64,000 nt of DNA, from assembly GCA_002418765.1 (NCBI GenBank), contig DIET01000014.1, positions 62,001 through 126,000 on the forward strand, written 5' to 3'. Of this stretch, positions 1 through 8,657 are shown one piece after another. Position 1 is the first letter of the stretch. Each line of letters begins with the position of its first letter. A program made the position numbers and the translations under genes. Source of the stretch: Peptococcaceae bacterium UBA5767. Lineage in GTDB: Bacteria; Bacillota; TC1; UBA5767. The notes under the pieces were generated by a model. The model did not search any database. It had not been told where the DNA came from and worked only from the letters and a program-made list of their open reading frames with translations.

Positions 1-3000
1 TCGACAGATGATTATGCGTGTGAGGTTTCTCTAACAGAGAGAGTCATTCTCGGTCATGATTTTGCTACCATTCCTCTGAATTTAGAATCCATTCAAGAGG
101 AAGAAAAGTCAGCTGCAATCTATGGAAAAGTAATCAATTTGGAGATTCGAGAGCTGCGTAGCGGACGAATATTGATTACATTTGATGTCATAAGCAAGAA
201 GTGTGGTTTGAGTGTAAAGTATTTTCAACCAGAAAATGGCCAGCGAACTGTGTTGTTGGAAAATGGCCAGTTTATCAAGGCGCGTGGGTCCATACAACAA
301 GATCGATATAGTCAAGAACTGACTATGCAGGTGAAAGATATTGTTTTGGTGGAAGAAGCGAAACGCAAAGATTCTTATGACAAGAAAAGAATTGAATTGC
401 ATCTGCATACTACCATGAGCGCACTTGATGGCCTTACCGACATAAAGGAAGCCCTCAACAGAGCGAAAGAGTGGGGTCATTCTGCTTTGGCGATTACCGA
501 TCATGGCGGAGCACAAGCTTTCCCTGCGGCTTTTCAATGGACCAAGAAAGATGGTTCCAATGTCAAAGTAATATATGGAATGGAAGCTTACTTTGTGGAC
601 GATTCTTATGAAGAGGGATTGACTAAAAAACCTTATCATATGATTATTCTTGTAAAATCAACCAAAGGATTTCAAAATCTATATCAGTTGATCACCAGTT
701 CGAATTTGCGCCATTTCTATCGCAAACCACGTGTTATGAAAAGTGAATTGGATTCCTTGAGAGAAGGGTTGATCATTGGTAGTGCATGTGAAGCAGGCGA
801 GCTTTACCAAAGTATACTGCATCACAAGAGCGATGAAGAAATCGAAAACATAGCGAAATACTATGACTATTTGGAAGTACAGCCTATCGGAAACAATGCG
901 TTTCTGATTCGAGAAGGCTGGATTGAGAATGAAGAAGTATTAAAAGAATTGAATCGAAGGATTGTATTGTTGGGCAAGAAACTGGGAATTCCTGTTGTCG
1001 CGACAGGTGATGTGCATTTTTTGGATCCTGATGATGAAATATATCGTAAAATCATTCAAACAGGACAAGGGTACAAAGATACTACCCAACCTCCGCTTTT
1101 TTACCGAACTACGGAAGAAATGCTTGCAGAATTTTCTTACTTAAATAAGGAACTTGCGTATGAAATTGTTGTAGAGAATACACATCATATAGCCAATTTG
1201 ATCGATGATAATCTGGTCCCCATACAAACGAAACTGCATACACCGAAAATGGATGGTGCGGATGTTGAAATCAAAGATACATGTGTCACTAGAGCCAAAG
1301 AACTATATGGCGATCCTTTGCCAAGTATCGTTGAAAATCGACTAAATCGCGAACTTGAGTCCATCATCAACAATGGATTTGCCGTCCTCTATCTGATTGC
1401 AGAAAAACTAGTTAAGAAATCCAATGAAGATGGCTATCTGGTTGGTTCAAGGGGATCTGTGGGATCTTCATTTGTCGCTACTCTTTTGGGTATCACCGAG
1501 GTCAATCCATTGGCCCCTCATTACATATGCAGTACCTGTTATTACAATGAATTCATATTGGATGGTTCCATTGGCAGTGGTGCCGATCTACCACAAAAGG
1601 ACTGTCCAAATTGTGGTATGCCAATGATCAAGGATGGACATGAAATCCCTTTTGAGACGTTTTTAGGATTTGATGGAGATAAGATTCCAGACATAGATTT
1701 GAATTTCTCAGGAGATTATCAGTCAACCATTCATAAATATACAGAAGTTTTGTTTGGCAAAGATCATGTTTTTAAAGCAGGTACCATTGCTACCATTGCG
1801 GAAAAAACTGCCTATGGTTTTAGTAAAAAATATTTAGAAGAGCAAGGTGAGCATGCCTATCGTTCAGCTCAACTGGCGGCTTTGGCACATGGATGCACTG
1901 GCGTGAAGCGAACCACAGGGCAACATCCTGGCGGTATTATTGTTCTTCCGCGTGGTGAGAACGTCAATTGTTTCACTCCGTTGCAACGACCTGCTGAAGA
2001 TACTGAATCTGATATTGTAACCAGTCATTTCGATTATCATTCCATAGATTCTAGTTTGGTAAAACTTGATTTGCTGGGGCATGATGATCCTACTGTAATC
2101 AAAATGCTTGAAGATTTGACCCATACAAATGCCAAGAGCATCTCATTGGACGATGAAAAGACCTTAAGCTTATTTCGTTCATCGGAAGCATTGCATTTAG
2201 ACCCAAAAATATTGGATATGGACATTGGTTCCTTGGGTATTCCTGAATTTGGTACCAAATTTGTGCGCCAGATGCTTCAAGACACCAGGCCCATTGCCTT
2301 TTCTGAACTTGTTCGTATTTCAGGATTTTCTCATGGTACTGATGTATGGTTGAATAATGCACAGGAATTGATCTTTGCGAAAATTGCCAAATTATCTGAG
2401 GCAATTTCGACACGAGATGACATTATGTCGTACCTGTTGCACAAGAATCTTCCACCGCTTATTGCGTTTCGTATTATGGAAGATGTGAGAAAGGGTAAAG
2501 GGCTTAAAGAAGAATATGAGGAGGAGATGCGCAAGTTCCATGTGCCTGATTGGTATATAGATTCCTGCAAAAAAATAAAGTATATGTTCCCTAAGGCACA
2601 TGCCGTAGCCTATGTTACCATGGCTTTTCGCATTGCTTGGTATAAAATTAATCATCCAGAGGCATTCTATGCGACCTATTTTACGGTTCGTGCGGATGAA
2701 TTTGATCTTGACATTATTCGCAAAGGGCCAGAGAATATACAGCATGAATTGAAAAAGCTTAGGGCTTTGTCACGACAGACGGCCAGGGAACGAAGCATCG
2801 AAACGATTTTAGAGATCGCCTTGGAAATGTATGCACGGGGTATCCATTTGATGCCATTAAACTTATATACATCCAAGGCAGCAGAATTTACTGTATGTGA
2901 CGGGGCGCTTTTGCCACCATTTAATACGATACCAGGTTTGGGTATAAAAGCAGCCAAAAATATTGTTGTCATGCGTGAAGAGAAACCAATCATATCTGTA

Positions 3001-3111
3001 GAAGATTTACGTATTCGTGCAAGGCTGAGTAATACGGTCATTGAACTGATGAGAGATTTGGGAATGCTTACGGATTTGCCAGAGAGTGAACAGATGAGTT
3101 TGTTTGCTTGA
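1..3111 (+). CDS. polC: DNA polymerase III alpha subunit, PolC type (5' end outside window; no internal exonuclease domain)
   Basis: Gram-positive replicative DNA polymerase. The frame is open from base 1, so the true start lies upstream and 1036 C-terminal residues are visible. In order: OB fold (up to about nt 360), PHP domain with HLH at about nt 400 and DHG at about nt 499, the Zn-binding CxxC pairs (CSTC at about 1534, CPNC at about 1605), the catalytic PDIDLNF (about 1687), and a C-terminal clamp-binding QMSLF. In usual PolC a roughly 170-residue DEDD 3'-5' exonuclease is inserted in the PHP domain after GMEAxxVDD. Here GMEAYFVDD is followed within about 10 residues by KPYHMIILVKS, the segment that normally lies after the exonuclease. 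The domain is therefore absent, while the polymerase part looks intact. Proofreading would have to come from a separate enzyme. The family is certain. Confidence 0.97.
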   Translation, partial: STDDYACEVSLTERVILGHDFATIPLNLESIQEEEKSAAIYGKVINLEIRELRSGRILITFDVISKKCGLSVKYFQPENGQRTVLLENGQFIKARGSIQQDRYSQELTMQVKDIVLVEEAKRKDSYDKKRIELHLHTTMSALDGLTDIKEALNRAKEWGHSALAITDHGGAQAFPAAFQWTKKDGSNVKVIYGMEAYFVDDSYEEGLTKKPYHMIILVKSTKGFQNLYQLITSSNLRHFYRKPRVMKSELDSLREGLIIGSACEAGELYQSILHHKSDEEIENIAKYYDYLEVQPIGNNAFLIREGWIENEEVLKELNRRIVLLGKKLGIPVVATGDVHFLDPDDEIYRKIIQTGQGYKDTTQPPLFYRTTEEMLAEFSYLNKELAYEIVVENTHHIANLIDDNLVPIQTKLHTPKMDGADVEIKDTCVTRAKELYGDPLPSIVENRLNRELESIINNGFAVLYLIAEKLVKKSNEDGYLVGSRGSVGSSFVATLLGITEVNPLAPHYICSTCYYNEFILDGSIGSGADLPQKDCPNCGMPMIKDGHEIPFETFLGFDGDKIPDIDLNFSGDYQSTIHKYTEVLFGKDHVFKAGTIATIAEKTAYGFSKKYLEEQGEHAYRSAQLAALAHGCTGVKRTTGQHPGGIIVLPRGENVNCFTPLQRPAEDTESDIVTSHFDYHSIDSSLVKLDLLGHDDPTVIKMLEDLTHTNAKSISLDDEKTLSLFRSSEALHLDPKILDMDIGSLGIPEFGTKFVRQMLQDTRPIAFSELVRISGFSHGTDVWLNNAQELIFAKIAKLSEAISTRDDIMSYLLHKNLPPLIAFRIMEDVRKGKGLKEEYEEEMRKFHVPDWYIDSCKKIKYMFPKAHAVAYVTMAFRIAWYKINHPEAFYATYFTVRADEFDLDIIRKGPENIQHELKKLRALSRQTARERSIETILEIALEMYARGIHLMPLNLYTSKAAEFTVCDGALLPPFNTIPGLGIKAAKNIVVMREEKPIISVEDLRIRARLSNTVIELMRDLGMLTDLPESEQMSLFA

Positions 3112-3149
3112 GTCGGTATGATGAAATGAAGTACGCTTGGATTGATTCA

Positions 3150-3191
3150 AAAAGTATGAAAGCAAGTCCGTGGACTTGCTTTCATACTTTT
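3150..3191. terminator. Bidirectional terminator between polC and the oxidoreductase operon
   Basis: A perfect 20-bp inverted repeat (arms 3150-3169 and 3172-3191) lies between convergent genes. It has an A-run on the left and a T-run on the right, so it can stop transcription from both sides. The right arm touches the stop codon of the minus-strand beta subunit. Confidence 0.9.
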
Positions 3192-4048
3192 TATGATGGA
3201 TAGTCGATCAATGATTGAACGTCTTTTTGATTTCTTTTTCTATGAATCAATATCGTCTTATTCTCTTTATAAATTGGCAAACATGCTTCAAAGGTTGGAC
3301 GACCAATATGGCGATAGAGAATGCCCAGTGGATAAGGATCATGCTCCTGGGCTTTGGTAAAGGCGACTGCCAAGGAATCCTTTTTATACGCCTGCTCAAG
3401 CATGTAAGTATGCTTCTTATACCAAGCGAAATTGTTGATTTTATTAAAACTGGGGCAGGGTTGCATGACATCAATAAGAGCATAACCTGGATGCAGGATT
3501 GCTTTTTGTATGAGTTCACTCAAATGTTCCTGATAGCCTGAAAAGCCTCTGGCGATGAATGTCGCTCCCAATGAAAGCGCAACCAATAATGGATTGAATG
3601 GTTCGTTAATGACTCCTTGTTCCTGCAATGGGGTGGTAAATCCTATTGATGAAGTGGGCGAAGCTTGTCCCTTTGTTAATCCATAAACCATATTGTTGTG
3701 TACAATGTGGGTTATGTCAATATTTCTTCTGATATTGTGAATCAGATGGTTTCCGCCTTCGCCATACATATCACCGTCACCGCCTTCTGCAATGACTGTC
3801 AACTCAGGATTAACCGATTTTATGGCACAAGCCACTGGTAATGCTCTGCCATGCAGACCATTAAAATAATTGGTCTCCAAATATTGAGGCATTTTTGCTG
3901 CTTGTCCTATGCCGGATGAAACAACCAATTGGTGCGGGTCCATATGAAGCTTCGAGAGTGCATCAATCAGTGCCTCTCGGATAGCATAGTTGCCACAACC
4001 AGGGCACCAGGCCACATTTTCATCATTACGATATTCATATGTGCTCAT
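3191..4048 (-). CDS. 2-oxoacid:ferredoxin oxidoreductase, beta (TPP-binding) subunit
   Basis: Thiamine-diphosphate subunit of a KorAB/OorAB-type enzyme, which oxidises a 2-oxoacid plus CoA to an acyl-CoA, CO2 and reduced ferredoxin. The 285-residue length suits the family. Near the N-terminus is WCPGCGNY (two of the cluster cysteines). The TPP/Mg motif begins GDGDMYGEGGNH and is followed by a HNNMVYGLTKGQ segment. The C-terminal part has CPSFN, another usual cysteine site. The start codon overlaps the alpha-subunit stop by 4 nt (ATGA), so the two are translationally coupled. Substrate (2-oxoglutarate, pyruvate or branched-chain oxoacid) cannot be told from sequence. No separate 8Fe ferredoxin-like delta subunit is present beside it. 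Confidence 0.9.
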   Translation of the reverse strand: MSTYEYRNDENVAWCPGCGNYAIREALIDALSKLHMDPHQLVVSSGIGQAAKMPQYLETNYFNGLHGRALPVACAIKSVNPELTVIAEGGDGDMYGEGGNHLIHNIRRNIDITHIVHNNMVYGLTKGQASPTSSIGFTTPLQEQGVINEPFNPLLVALSLGATFIARGFSGYQEHLSELIQKAILHPGYALIDVMQPCPSFNKINNFAWYKKHTYMLEQAYKKDSLAVAFTKAQEHDPYPLGILYRHIGRPTFEACLPIYKENKTILIHRKRNQKDVQSLIDYPS

Positions 4049-5745
4049 TGCATCACCTCATTCCATTTTTGCAGGATATCTTCTAGGGAGAATGGCGCAC
4101 CATTGTATTTGTTGATACGATGCGTGACAGTGATATTGAGTTCAACTTTCAAAAGATTCGCCAGTTGCCCGGTCGCATTATTTTCTATACATATGATTGT
4201 CTTTTCTTTCAATTCTCTTTGTAATCGCTCAGGAAGGGGAAGCAATTGTTTCAGATGAATATAGGTCACATCATCAAGTGTGGTAGAAGCCAACCATTCT
4301 TTGATAACACCATAGGTTGAACCCCAGGAAATAATAATGTGCTTGGCATTGGTGTTGCCAATCCATTCTTCTGTCACATAATCGTTTAGAATACTTTCTC
4401 GTTTCTTTAAGCGTTTTTCGTTCATCGCAACTCGTACTGTGAAGCTTTCCGTAATGAGTCCTTCTTCGGTATGCTCATCACTGTCAACCTTTACAAACCC
4501 CTCACCCCAACCGGGAATGCCTCGTGGTGATATACCATCTTCGGAAAGACAGTAACGCTGGTAATCGGATTCGCTTTTCACAACGAAGGATTCAGGTTCT
4601 GCCGGTAAAGTCATCTTTTTCATCAGTCCAAGAGAATCCGTATAGAATTGATCTGTCAGTAAAAAAACTGGAACCTGATATCGATCAGCCAACGTGAATG
4701 CCCTTTGAGTCAAAAGAACACCATCTTCAAGCGAGCCCGGTGATAAAATGATTCGCGGAAACTCGCCATGCCCTGCGTATTGAACCAAAGACAAATCTGC
4801 TTGTTCAGTACGGGTAGGGAGGCCAGTGGCTGGCCCGGGCCTTTGAGCAACGTGGATGACACAAGGTGTTTCTGTCATACCTGATAAAGAAATGGCCTCT
4901 TGCATGAGTGCCAAACCACCCCCTGATGTCGTTGCCAGCCCTCTTGCTCCTGCATACCATGCACCCAACACCATATTGAGTGCTGCTATTTCGTCCTCGG
5001 ATTGTTCCACAAGGACATCAAATTGCTGACCTTTCTGACTAAGGTATACCAATACTCCTGTAGAAGGGGACATGGGGTAGGAAGCAACATAGTTGCATCC
5101 CCCTGCCAATGCACCGATACCGACGGCTTCAGTACCGTCTATAACTTTATATTCGGAAGGATCATACAAGATAGGGCTTTCAATATCATCTCCGATACTA
5201 GGGATATTTTCGTGAGCAAATGTGTAACCCAGTTGCAGAGCATTCTCATTGTTGGCGACGATATCTTGACCTTTGGTTTTGAATTTGTCCCTCAATTGTT
5301 GTTTGAGGAATTCAATATTCAATTCTAGAACGGCTGTTAGCACTCCAACAACAACTGTATTTTCAAACAATTTTCCTCCTGATGCCTTCGCTAGTTCCGA
5401 GAAAGGAATGGGATAGACCGTCAGTCCTCGTTTTAATATTTGAGGATGTGCCAGAAACTCTTTTTCACCGAGAATGATGGTATGAGGCTGAATTCGTTGC
5501 CACAAGCGTTCTATGGCATGATCGTTTAACAGAAACAGCAAGTCAATCGTCTCTTCATAAGCAAAACTTTGTTGTGATGTGATTCTGATTTCTGTAGTAT
5601 TGTTTCCTCCACGAATACGACTCATGATATCTTTGGATGAACAGACGAAATGGTTTTTTGCGATCGCGCGTACAAGAAACTCTTCAATGGTTTGGATACC
5701 TTGTCCAGCTTCACCTGAAATAACAATGCAAAATGAATTTTTCAT
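4045..5745 (-). CDS. 2-oxoacid:ferredoxin oxidoreductase, fused gamma-alpha subunit
   Basis: Partner of the downstream beta subunit. In this 566-residue protein residues 1 to about 185 form the gamma domain (SGEAGQGIQT near the start, then SRIRGGNN), and about 195 to 566 form the alpha pyrimidine-binding and CoA-side domains (SYPMSPSTG, QSEDEIAALNM, TSGGGLALM, QRPGPATGLPTRTEQ). This gamma-alpha fusion is the usual build of KorA-type enzymes in anaerobes. The ATG follows an AAGGAGG-like ribosome site in the leader. The gene begins the two-gene operon and points away from the lipoprotein gene. The 2-oxoacid used is not determined. Confidence 0.9.
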   Translation of the reverse strand: MKNSFCIVISGEAGQGIQTIEEFLVRAIAKNHFVCSSKDIMSRIRGGNNTTEIRITSQQSFAYEETIDLLFLLNDHAIERLWQRIQPHTIILGEKEFLAHPQILKRGLTVYPIPFSELAKASGGKLFENTVVVGVLTAVLELNIEFLKQQLRDKFKTKGQDIVANNENALQLGYTFAHENIPSIGDDIESPILYDPSEYKVIDGTEAVGIGALAGGCNYVASYPMSPSTGVLVYLSQKGQQFDVLVEQSEDEIAALNMVLGAWYAGARGLATTSGGGLALMQEAISLSGMTETPCVIHVAQRPGPATGLPTRTEQADLSLVQYAGHGEFPRIILSPGSLEDGVLLTQRAFTLADRYQVPVFLLTDQFYTDSLGLMKKMTLPAEPESFVVKSESDYQRYCLSEDGISPRGIPGWGEGFVKVDSDEHTEEGLITESFTVRVAMNEKRLKKRESILNDYVTEEWIGNTNAKHIIISWGSTYGVIKEWLASTTLDDVTYIHLKQLLPLPERLQRELKEKTIICIENNATGQLANLLKVELNITVTHRINKYNGAPFSLEDILQKWNEVMQ

Positions 5746-5872
5746 GAAAACCTCCTTACTAAGACTAGGTGTGCTTTTCCATTTGATATTGAAATTTAAA
5801 GATTCAAAACGAGGTTGAAAAATAGCAACTGTTGCTCTCTTGCATTATAATAGTATTGGAAAGAGAGGCGAT

Positions 5873-6583
5873 ATGAAAAAAATTGGAGTGGTTATATTGG
5901 TTATGATATTCTTGACAGGTTGCCAAACATCTTCTGTGGCAGTGGATACCAGTGCTTTGGAAAAGGAGTTGTCTGACGCATACGTATCTATTGCAGAATT
6001 ATCGACTCAAATCGAAGATTTAAATCATGACATCTCTGAAATGCAGACTCAGCTAGAAGCAGTACAAGTGGCGCCAAGCAACTCGTTATCGTTGCTTTCT
6101 CAGGCAGCACAAACGGTACAATGGTTAGGAGAAGAAAATTATACTTCTTTATCCACACTAGTGCATCCCACGAAAGGAGTCCGGTTTTCACCTTATGGTT
6201 ATGTGGACATAAACAACCATTTGATTTTTACTGGCGCGGAAGTGGCTGGTTTTTCCACCAACACACAAATATATAATTGGGGAAACTATGATGGGACAGG
6301 AGACCCCATTGCGTTGACATTTGATGATTTCTATACGGATTTCATTTTCGATCAAGATTTTACACAGGCCCCATACTTGGGAAACAATACGATTATCGGT
6401 ACCGGGAACACTCTAATCAATATGGCTACAGCCTATCCAGATGGTGAATTCATTGAATTTCATTATGATGAGCTAGATGCACAGTATATGGGTATGGATT
6501 GGACAAGTTTACGATTGGTCTTTGAGTTATATCAAGGGGAATATCTGCTCATTGGTATTATTTCCGATCAGTGGACCATTTGA
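5873..6583 (+). CDS. Predicted lipoprotein with short coiled coil and C-terminal extracellular domain
   Basis: A 236-residue protein with a lysine-containing hydrophobic signal and lipobox LTGC (Cys17), so it should be lipidated and held on the outer face of the membrane. Residues about 25-60 are a heptad-like coiled coil rich in E, L, I and Q. The rest is a polar extracellular domain with HPTKGVRFSPYGYVD, a phrase I recall from uncharacterised Firmicute lipoproteins that carry small C-terminal domains. I chose ATG 5873 because it follows AGAGAGG; an upstream in-frame TTG at 5840 gives a tail before the signal peptide and is unlikely. A TATAAT sits at 5846-5851 but has no convincing -35 box. 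Function unknown. Confidence 0.8.
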   Translation: MKKIGVVILVMIFLTGCQTSSVAVDTSALEKELSDAYVSIAELSTQIEDLNHDISEMQTQLEAVQVAPSNSLSLLSQAAQTVQWLGEENYTSLSTLVHPTKGVRFSPYGYVDINNHLIFTGAEVAGFSTNTQIYNWGNYDGTGDPIALTFDDFYTDFIFDQDFTQAPYLGNNTIIGTGNTLINMATAYPDGEFIEFHYDELDAQYMGMDWTSLRLVFELYQGEYLLIGIISDQWTI

Positions 6584-6602
6584 TACAGAACCTTTTTTTC
6601 GA

Positions 6603-7205
6603 CTATTCTGGATAAATGCGCATGCGCTCGGATAAAGGCAGAAATGTTTTTTCTTCCGGTTCTGCAACAATTCCTCCAAAAGGCATTTGGGAAATAAGTT
6701 TCCAGTTTCTTGGTATGTTGTACTGCAAGGTGACATATTCATTGATGATTTCAGTGTAGTGTTGTAATGAAGCTCCTATGTTAACGCTTGATAGCGCTGT
6801 CCAGATGATATACTGCAATATGCCAGAAGATTGCATCGACCAATCTGGGTAATTGTGTGCATATTTGGGATATTTGGTTTGCAGACCAGTGACTGTTTCT
6901 TGGTCTTCAAAAAAAAGAATCGTTCCATATCCAGCGTTGAATTCATCAATCTTGAGGGCTGTTTTTGGGAATTTTTCAGGTTTAATCATTTCTTGAAGCA
7001 ATGTTTTCAACGTCTCCCAGAATTTGTTGTGATGTTCTTGTAATAAGACAACAATTCTGCCTGATTGAGAATTGTTAGCGGAAGGACAGTATTTTAAAGC
7101 GTTTTCGACGAGCAATAAAAATTCCTCTTGAGACAATGGGAGCTTGTTTTCAATCGCATAACGAGAACGACGATGGATGACATCTTTAAGGTAACGAGAC
7201 TGCAT
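6603..7205 (-). CDS. Nitroreductase family protein (Frm2/Hbn1-like)
   Basis: A 200-residue FMN-dependent oxidoreductase-like protein. The N-terminal RRSRYAIENKLPLSQEEF and the PSANNSQSGRIVVLL segment match the compact nitroreductase subgroup typified by yeast Frm2 and Hbn1, which lacks part of the classical NfsA/NfsB fold. Later segments FFEDQETV and WSMQSSGILQ, and the C-terminal PFGGIVAEP, also fit this subgroup. The physiological substrate in bacteria is not established. It has an AAGGAGG ribosome site and is divergent from the redox cassette starting at 7387. It may share the oxidative-stress theme of that cassette, which is inference from position only. Confidence 0.8.
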   Translation of the reverse strand: MQSRYLKDVIHRRSRYAIENKLPLSQEEFLLLVENALKYCPSANNSQSGRIVVLLQEHHNKFWETLKTLLQEMIKPEKFPKTALKIDEFNAGYGTILFFEDQETVTGLQTKYPKYAHNYPDWSMQSSGILQYIIWTALSSVNIGASLQHYTEIINEYVTLQYNIPRNWKLISQMPFGGIVAEPEEKTFLPLSERMRIYPE

Positions 7206-7318
7206 AAAAACCTCCTTGATTTCTTTCAGTCTATCATAATTCCCGCATCTTGTATAAGTGTAATCCTTTGTGGTATTACGATATCCATACTATGATTTGG
7301 CTCATTAGTGATAATAAT

Positions 7319-7347
7319 TTCAATTCGTAGTGTCATTCGTGTATACT
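7319..7347 (+). promoter_or_regulatory. Candidate sigma-A promoter of the redox cassette
   Basis: TTCAAT (7319-7324), a 17-base spacer and TATACT (7342-7347) lie 40 bases before the first gene of the cassette. The -10 is good and the -35 weak, so it may need an activator. I could not identify a clear PerR or Fur operator. Confidence 0.4.
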
Positions 7348-7386
7348 TATATCAATCACATGAAAAATTAAATTCAGGAGGATGCT

Positions 7387-7665
7387 ATGTGGACACATGT
7401 TGAGGGAATGGAAGGAAGAAAACTGAAATTGTATGCGTTATCAACTTGCGGATGGTGCAAAAAAACAAAAGATCTGCTTGGTGAAAATGGTGTTGCCTAT
7501 GATTATGTTTTTGTAGATTTGTTGTCATCAGCTGACAAAGATTCTGCCATTGCCGAAATGGAAAAAATGGTTAGTGATTTGGCCTTTCCACTACTGGTAA
7601 TTGACGAAGAGTTATCGATTCAAGGTTATAAACCAGAAGATATTCAGGTTGCTATTCATGGATAA
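7387..7665 (+). CDS. Glutaredoxin-like thiol-disulfide protein
   Basis: A 92-residue thioredoxin-fold protein with the active-site motif STCGWCKKTK (Cys21, Cys24) and a cis-Pro segment AFPLLVID. The tail GYKPEDIQ is typical of NrdH/glutaredoxin-like proteins. The start follows AGGAGG. Its stop overlaps the start of the next gene by 8 nt. That gene encodes a ferredoxin-thioredoxin reductase-type catalytic protein, so the natural reading is that this is the disulfide partner reduced by it. The first ten residues extend beyond the core fold. Its downstream client is unknown. Confidence 0.85.
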   Translation: MWTHVEGMEGRKLKLYALSTCGWCKKTKDLLGENGVAYDYVFVDLLSSADKDSAIAEMEKMVSDLAFPLLVIDEELSIQGYKPEDIQVAIHG

Positions 7666-8155
7666 ATCAGATAAAGAGAGAGTCAATGAGTTCTATCAAA
7701 GTATCCAGGCGGAGATTGAGGGAAAGGGCTACTATTTAAATCCTGACCGTTCATTTGTGGATGAGTTGTTGCTTGGCCTTTTGCAAAACAACGATCGCTA
7801 TGGCTATCCTTCATGCCCTTGTCGTCTATCTGCCGGGATAAAAGAGCAGGATATGGATTTGATTTGTCCTTGTGATTACAGAGATGATGACCTGGCTGAA
7901 TTCGGAGCATGTTATTGTGCTCTGTATGTGGATGAAGATGTATGGGCAGGATTGAAGACGATTTCTTCAATCCCAGAACGAAGAAAAAAGAGAACCGATA
8001 GTCAATCCATGGATCTCTTGGATTCTTCTAATCCATCCTTGGCTTACCCAGTCTATCGCTGCAAGGTTTGTGGCTATTTGATGGCCAAAGATCAGCCACC
8101 TTCTAAATGTCCCATTTGTGGCGTTAGCAAAGAGAGATTTGAACGATTCATGTAG
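7658..8155 (+). CDS. Ferredoxin-thioredoxin reductase catalytic-chain homologue fused to a rubredoxin-like domain
   Basis: A 165-residue iron-sulfur disulfide reductase. Residues 53-87 hold the cysteine pattern CPC-x14-CPC-x12-CYC (C53, C55, C70, C72, C85, C87), which in plant and cyanobacterial FTR binds a 4Fe-4S cluster beside a redox disulfide. The last pair is normally CHC, and here His is replaced by Tyr86. Residues 135-154 add two CxxC knuckles (YRCKVCGY and KCPICG), a rubredoxin-like iron site. Archaeal and clostridial FTR-like proteins with such a tail are known. It would pass electrons from ferredoxin, through the rubredoxin centre, to a thiol protein, presumably the glutaredoxin-like protein just upstream. 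ATG 7658 overlaps that gene; a start further upstream would run deep into it. Confidence 0.85.
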   Translation: MDKSDKERVNEFYQSIQAEIEGKGYYLNPDRSFVDELLLGLLQNNDRYGYPSCPCRLSAGIKEQDMDLICPCDYRDDDLAEFGACYCALYVDEDVWAGLKTISSIPERRKKRTDSQSMDLLDSSNPSLAYPVYRCKVCGYLMAKDQPPSKCPICGVSKERFERFM

Positions 8156-8165
8156 GAGGAAAACA

Positions 8166-8657
8166 ATGGATATATTGAAAACAGCGATGGGTATGGAACA
8201 AATGAGCATCAAGTATTATCAAGAGTTGGGTGAAAAGGTAGGGTTAGCAGCTGTTCGTGGAGCAACCAAGCTTTTGGTTGAGGAAGAAGAGAAACATGTT
8301 CAATTTATACGAGAGTATTTGGCTGACAAGAATGCCTGTTTAGAAGATTCTGATGAGAGTTTTGATATTGCTGATATATTTTTTCAATTTAAAAATGAAA
8401 TCAGGAGTCCATTAAGCATTGACAATTCCATTCTTACTTTGTATCAAAAAGGGATAGAAATGGAACAAAAGAGCATCGACTTATATGAAGGCTTGCTTGG
8501 CTCGATGGATGCTGAAAATGATCGTGCGATTATTAAGAAACTGATACTCGAAGAAAAGAAACATAAAGATTTTTTAGAAGGCCTTTTGGATTTGACCAGA
8601 ACCAGTGAAGAGTGGATCGAGGATCCAGAGTTTAACCATATTGGCGAAAACTATTAA
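8166..8657 (+). CDS. Ferritin-like diiron protein (rubrerythrin-type four-helix bundle)
   Basis: A 163-residue helical protein with two metal-ligand helix pairs: Glu11 with EEEEKH (His44), and MEQKSIDLYE with EEKKH. This is the ExxH signature of ferritin-like diiron proteins such as the rubrerythrin N-terminal domain. It has no C-terminal rubredoxin domain, but the preceding gene carries one. ATG 8166 follows a strong AGGAGG 10 nt after the previous stop. The likely role is peroxide reduction or iron handling under oxygen exposure, with reducing power from the upstream iron-sulfur protein. The electron route is inference. Confidence 0.8.
   Translation: MDILKTAMGMEQMSIKYYQELGEKVGLAAVRGATKLLVEEEEKHVQFIREYLADKNACLEDSDESFDIADIFFQFKNEIRSPLSIDNSILTLYQKGIEMEQKSIDLYEGLLGSMDAENDRAIIKKLILEEKKHKDFLEGLLDLTRTSEEWIEDPEFNHIGENY

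Noticed and set aside
109..639. 176-residue minus-strand frame inside polC
   Set aside because: Fully antisense to a certain gene, no ribosome site and no recognisable domain.
3149..3192. Long perfect palindrome considered as an attachment or protein-binding site
   Set aside because: Position between convergent genes with A and T flanks explains it as a bidirectional terminator.
5846..5851. TATAAT as promoter of the lipoprotein gene
   Set aside because: No -35 hexamer at 16-18 bases and no extended -10; the nearest TTGAAA is 25 bases away.
7240..7330. Possible PerR or Fur box upstream of the redox cassette (GATAATAATTTC)
   Set aside because: Only one half resembles the consensus; no inverted symmetry.
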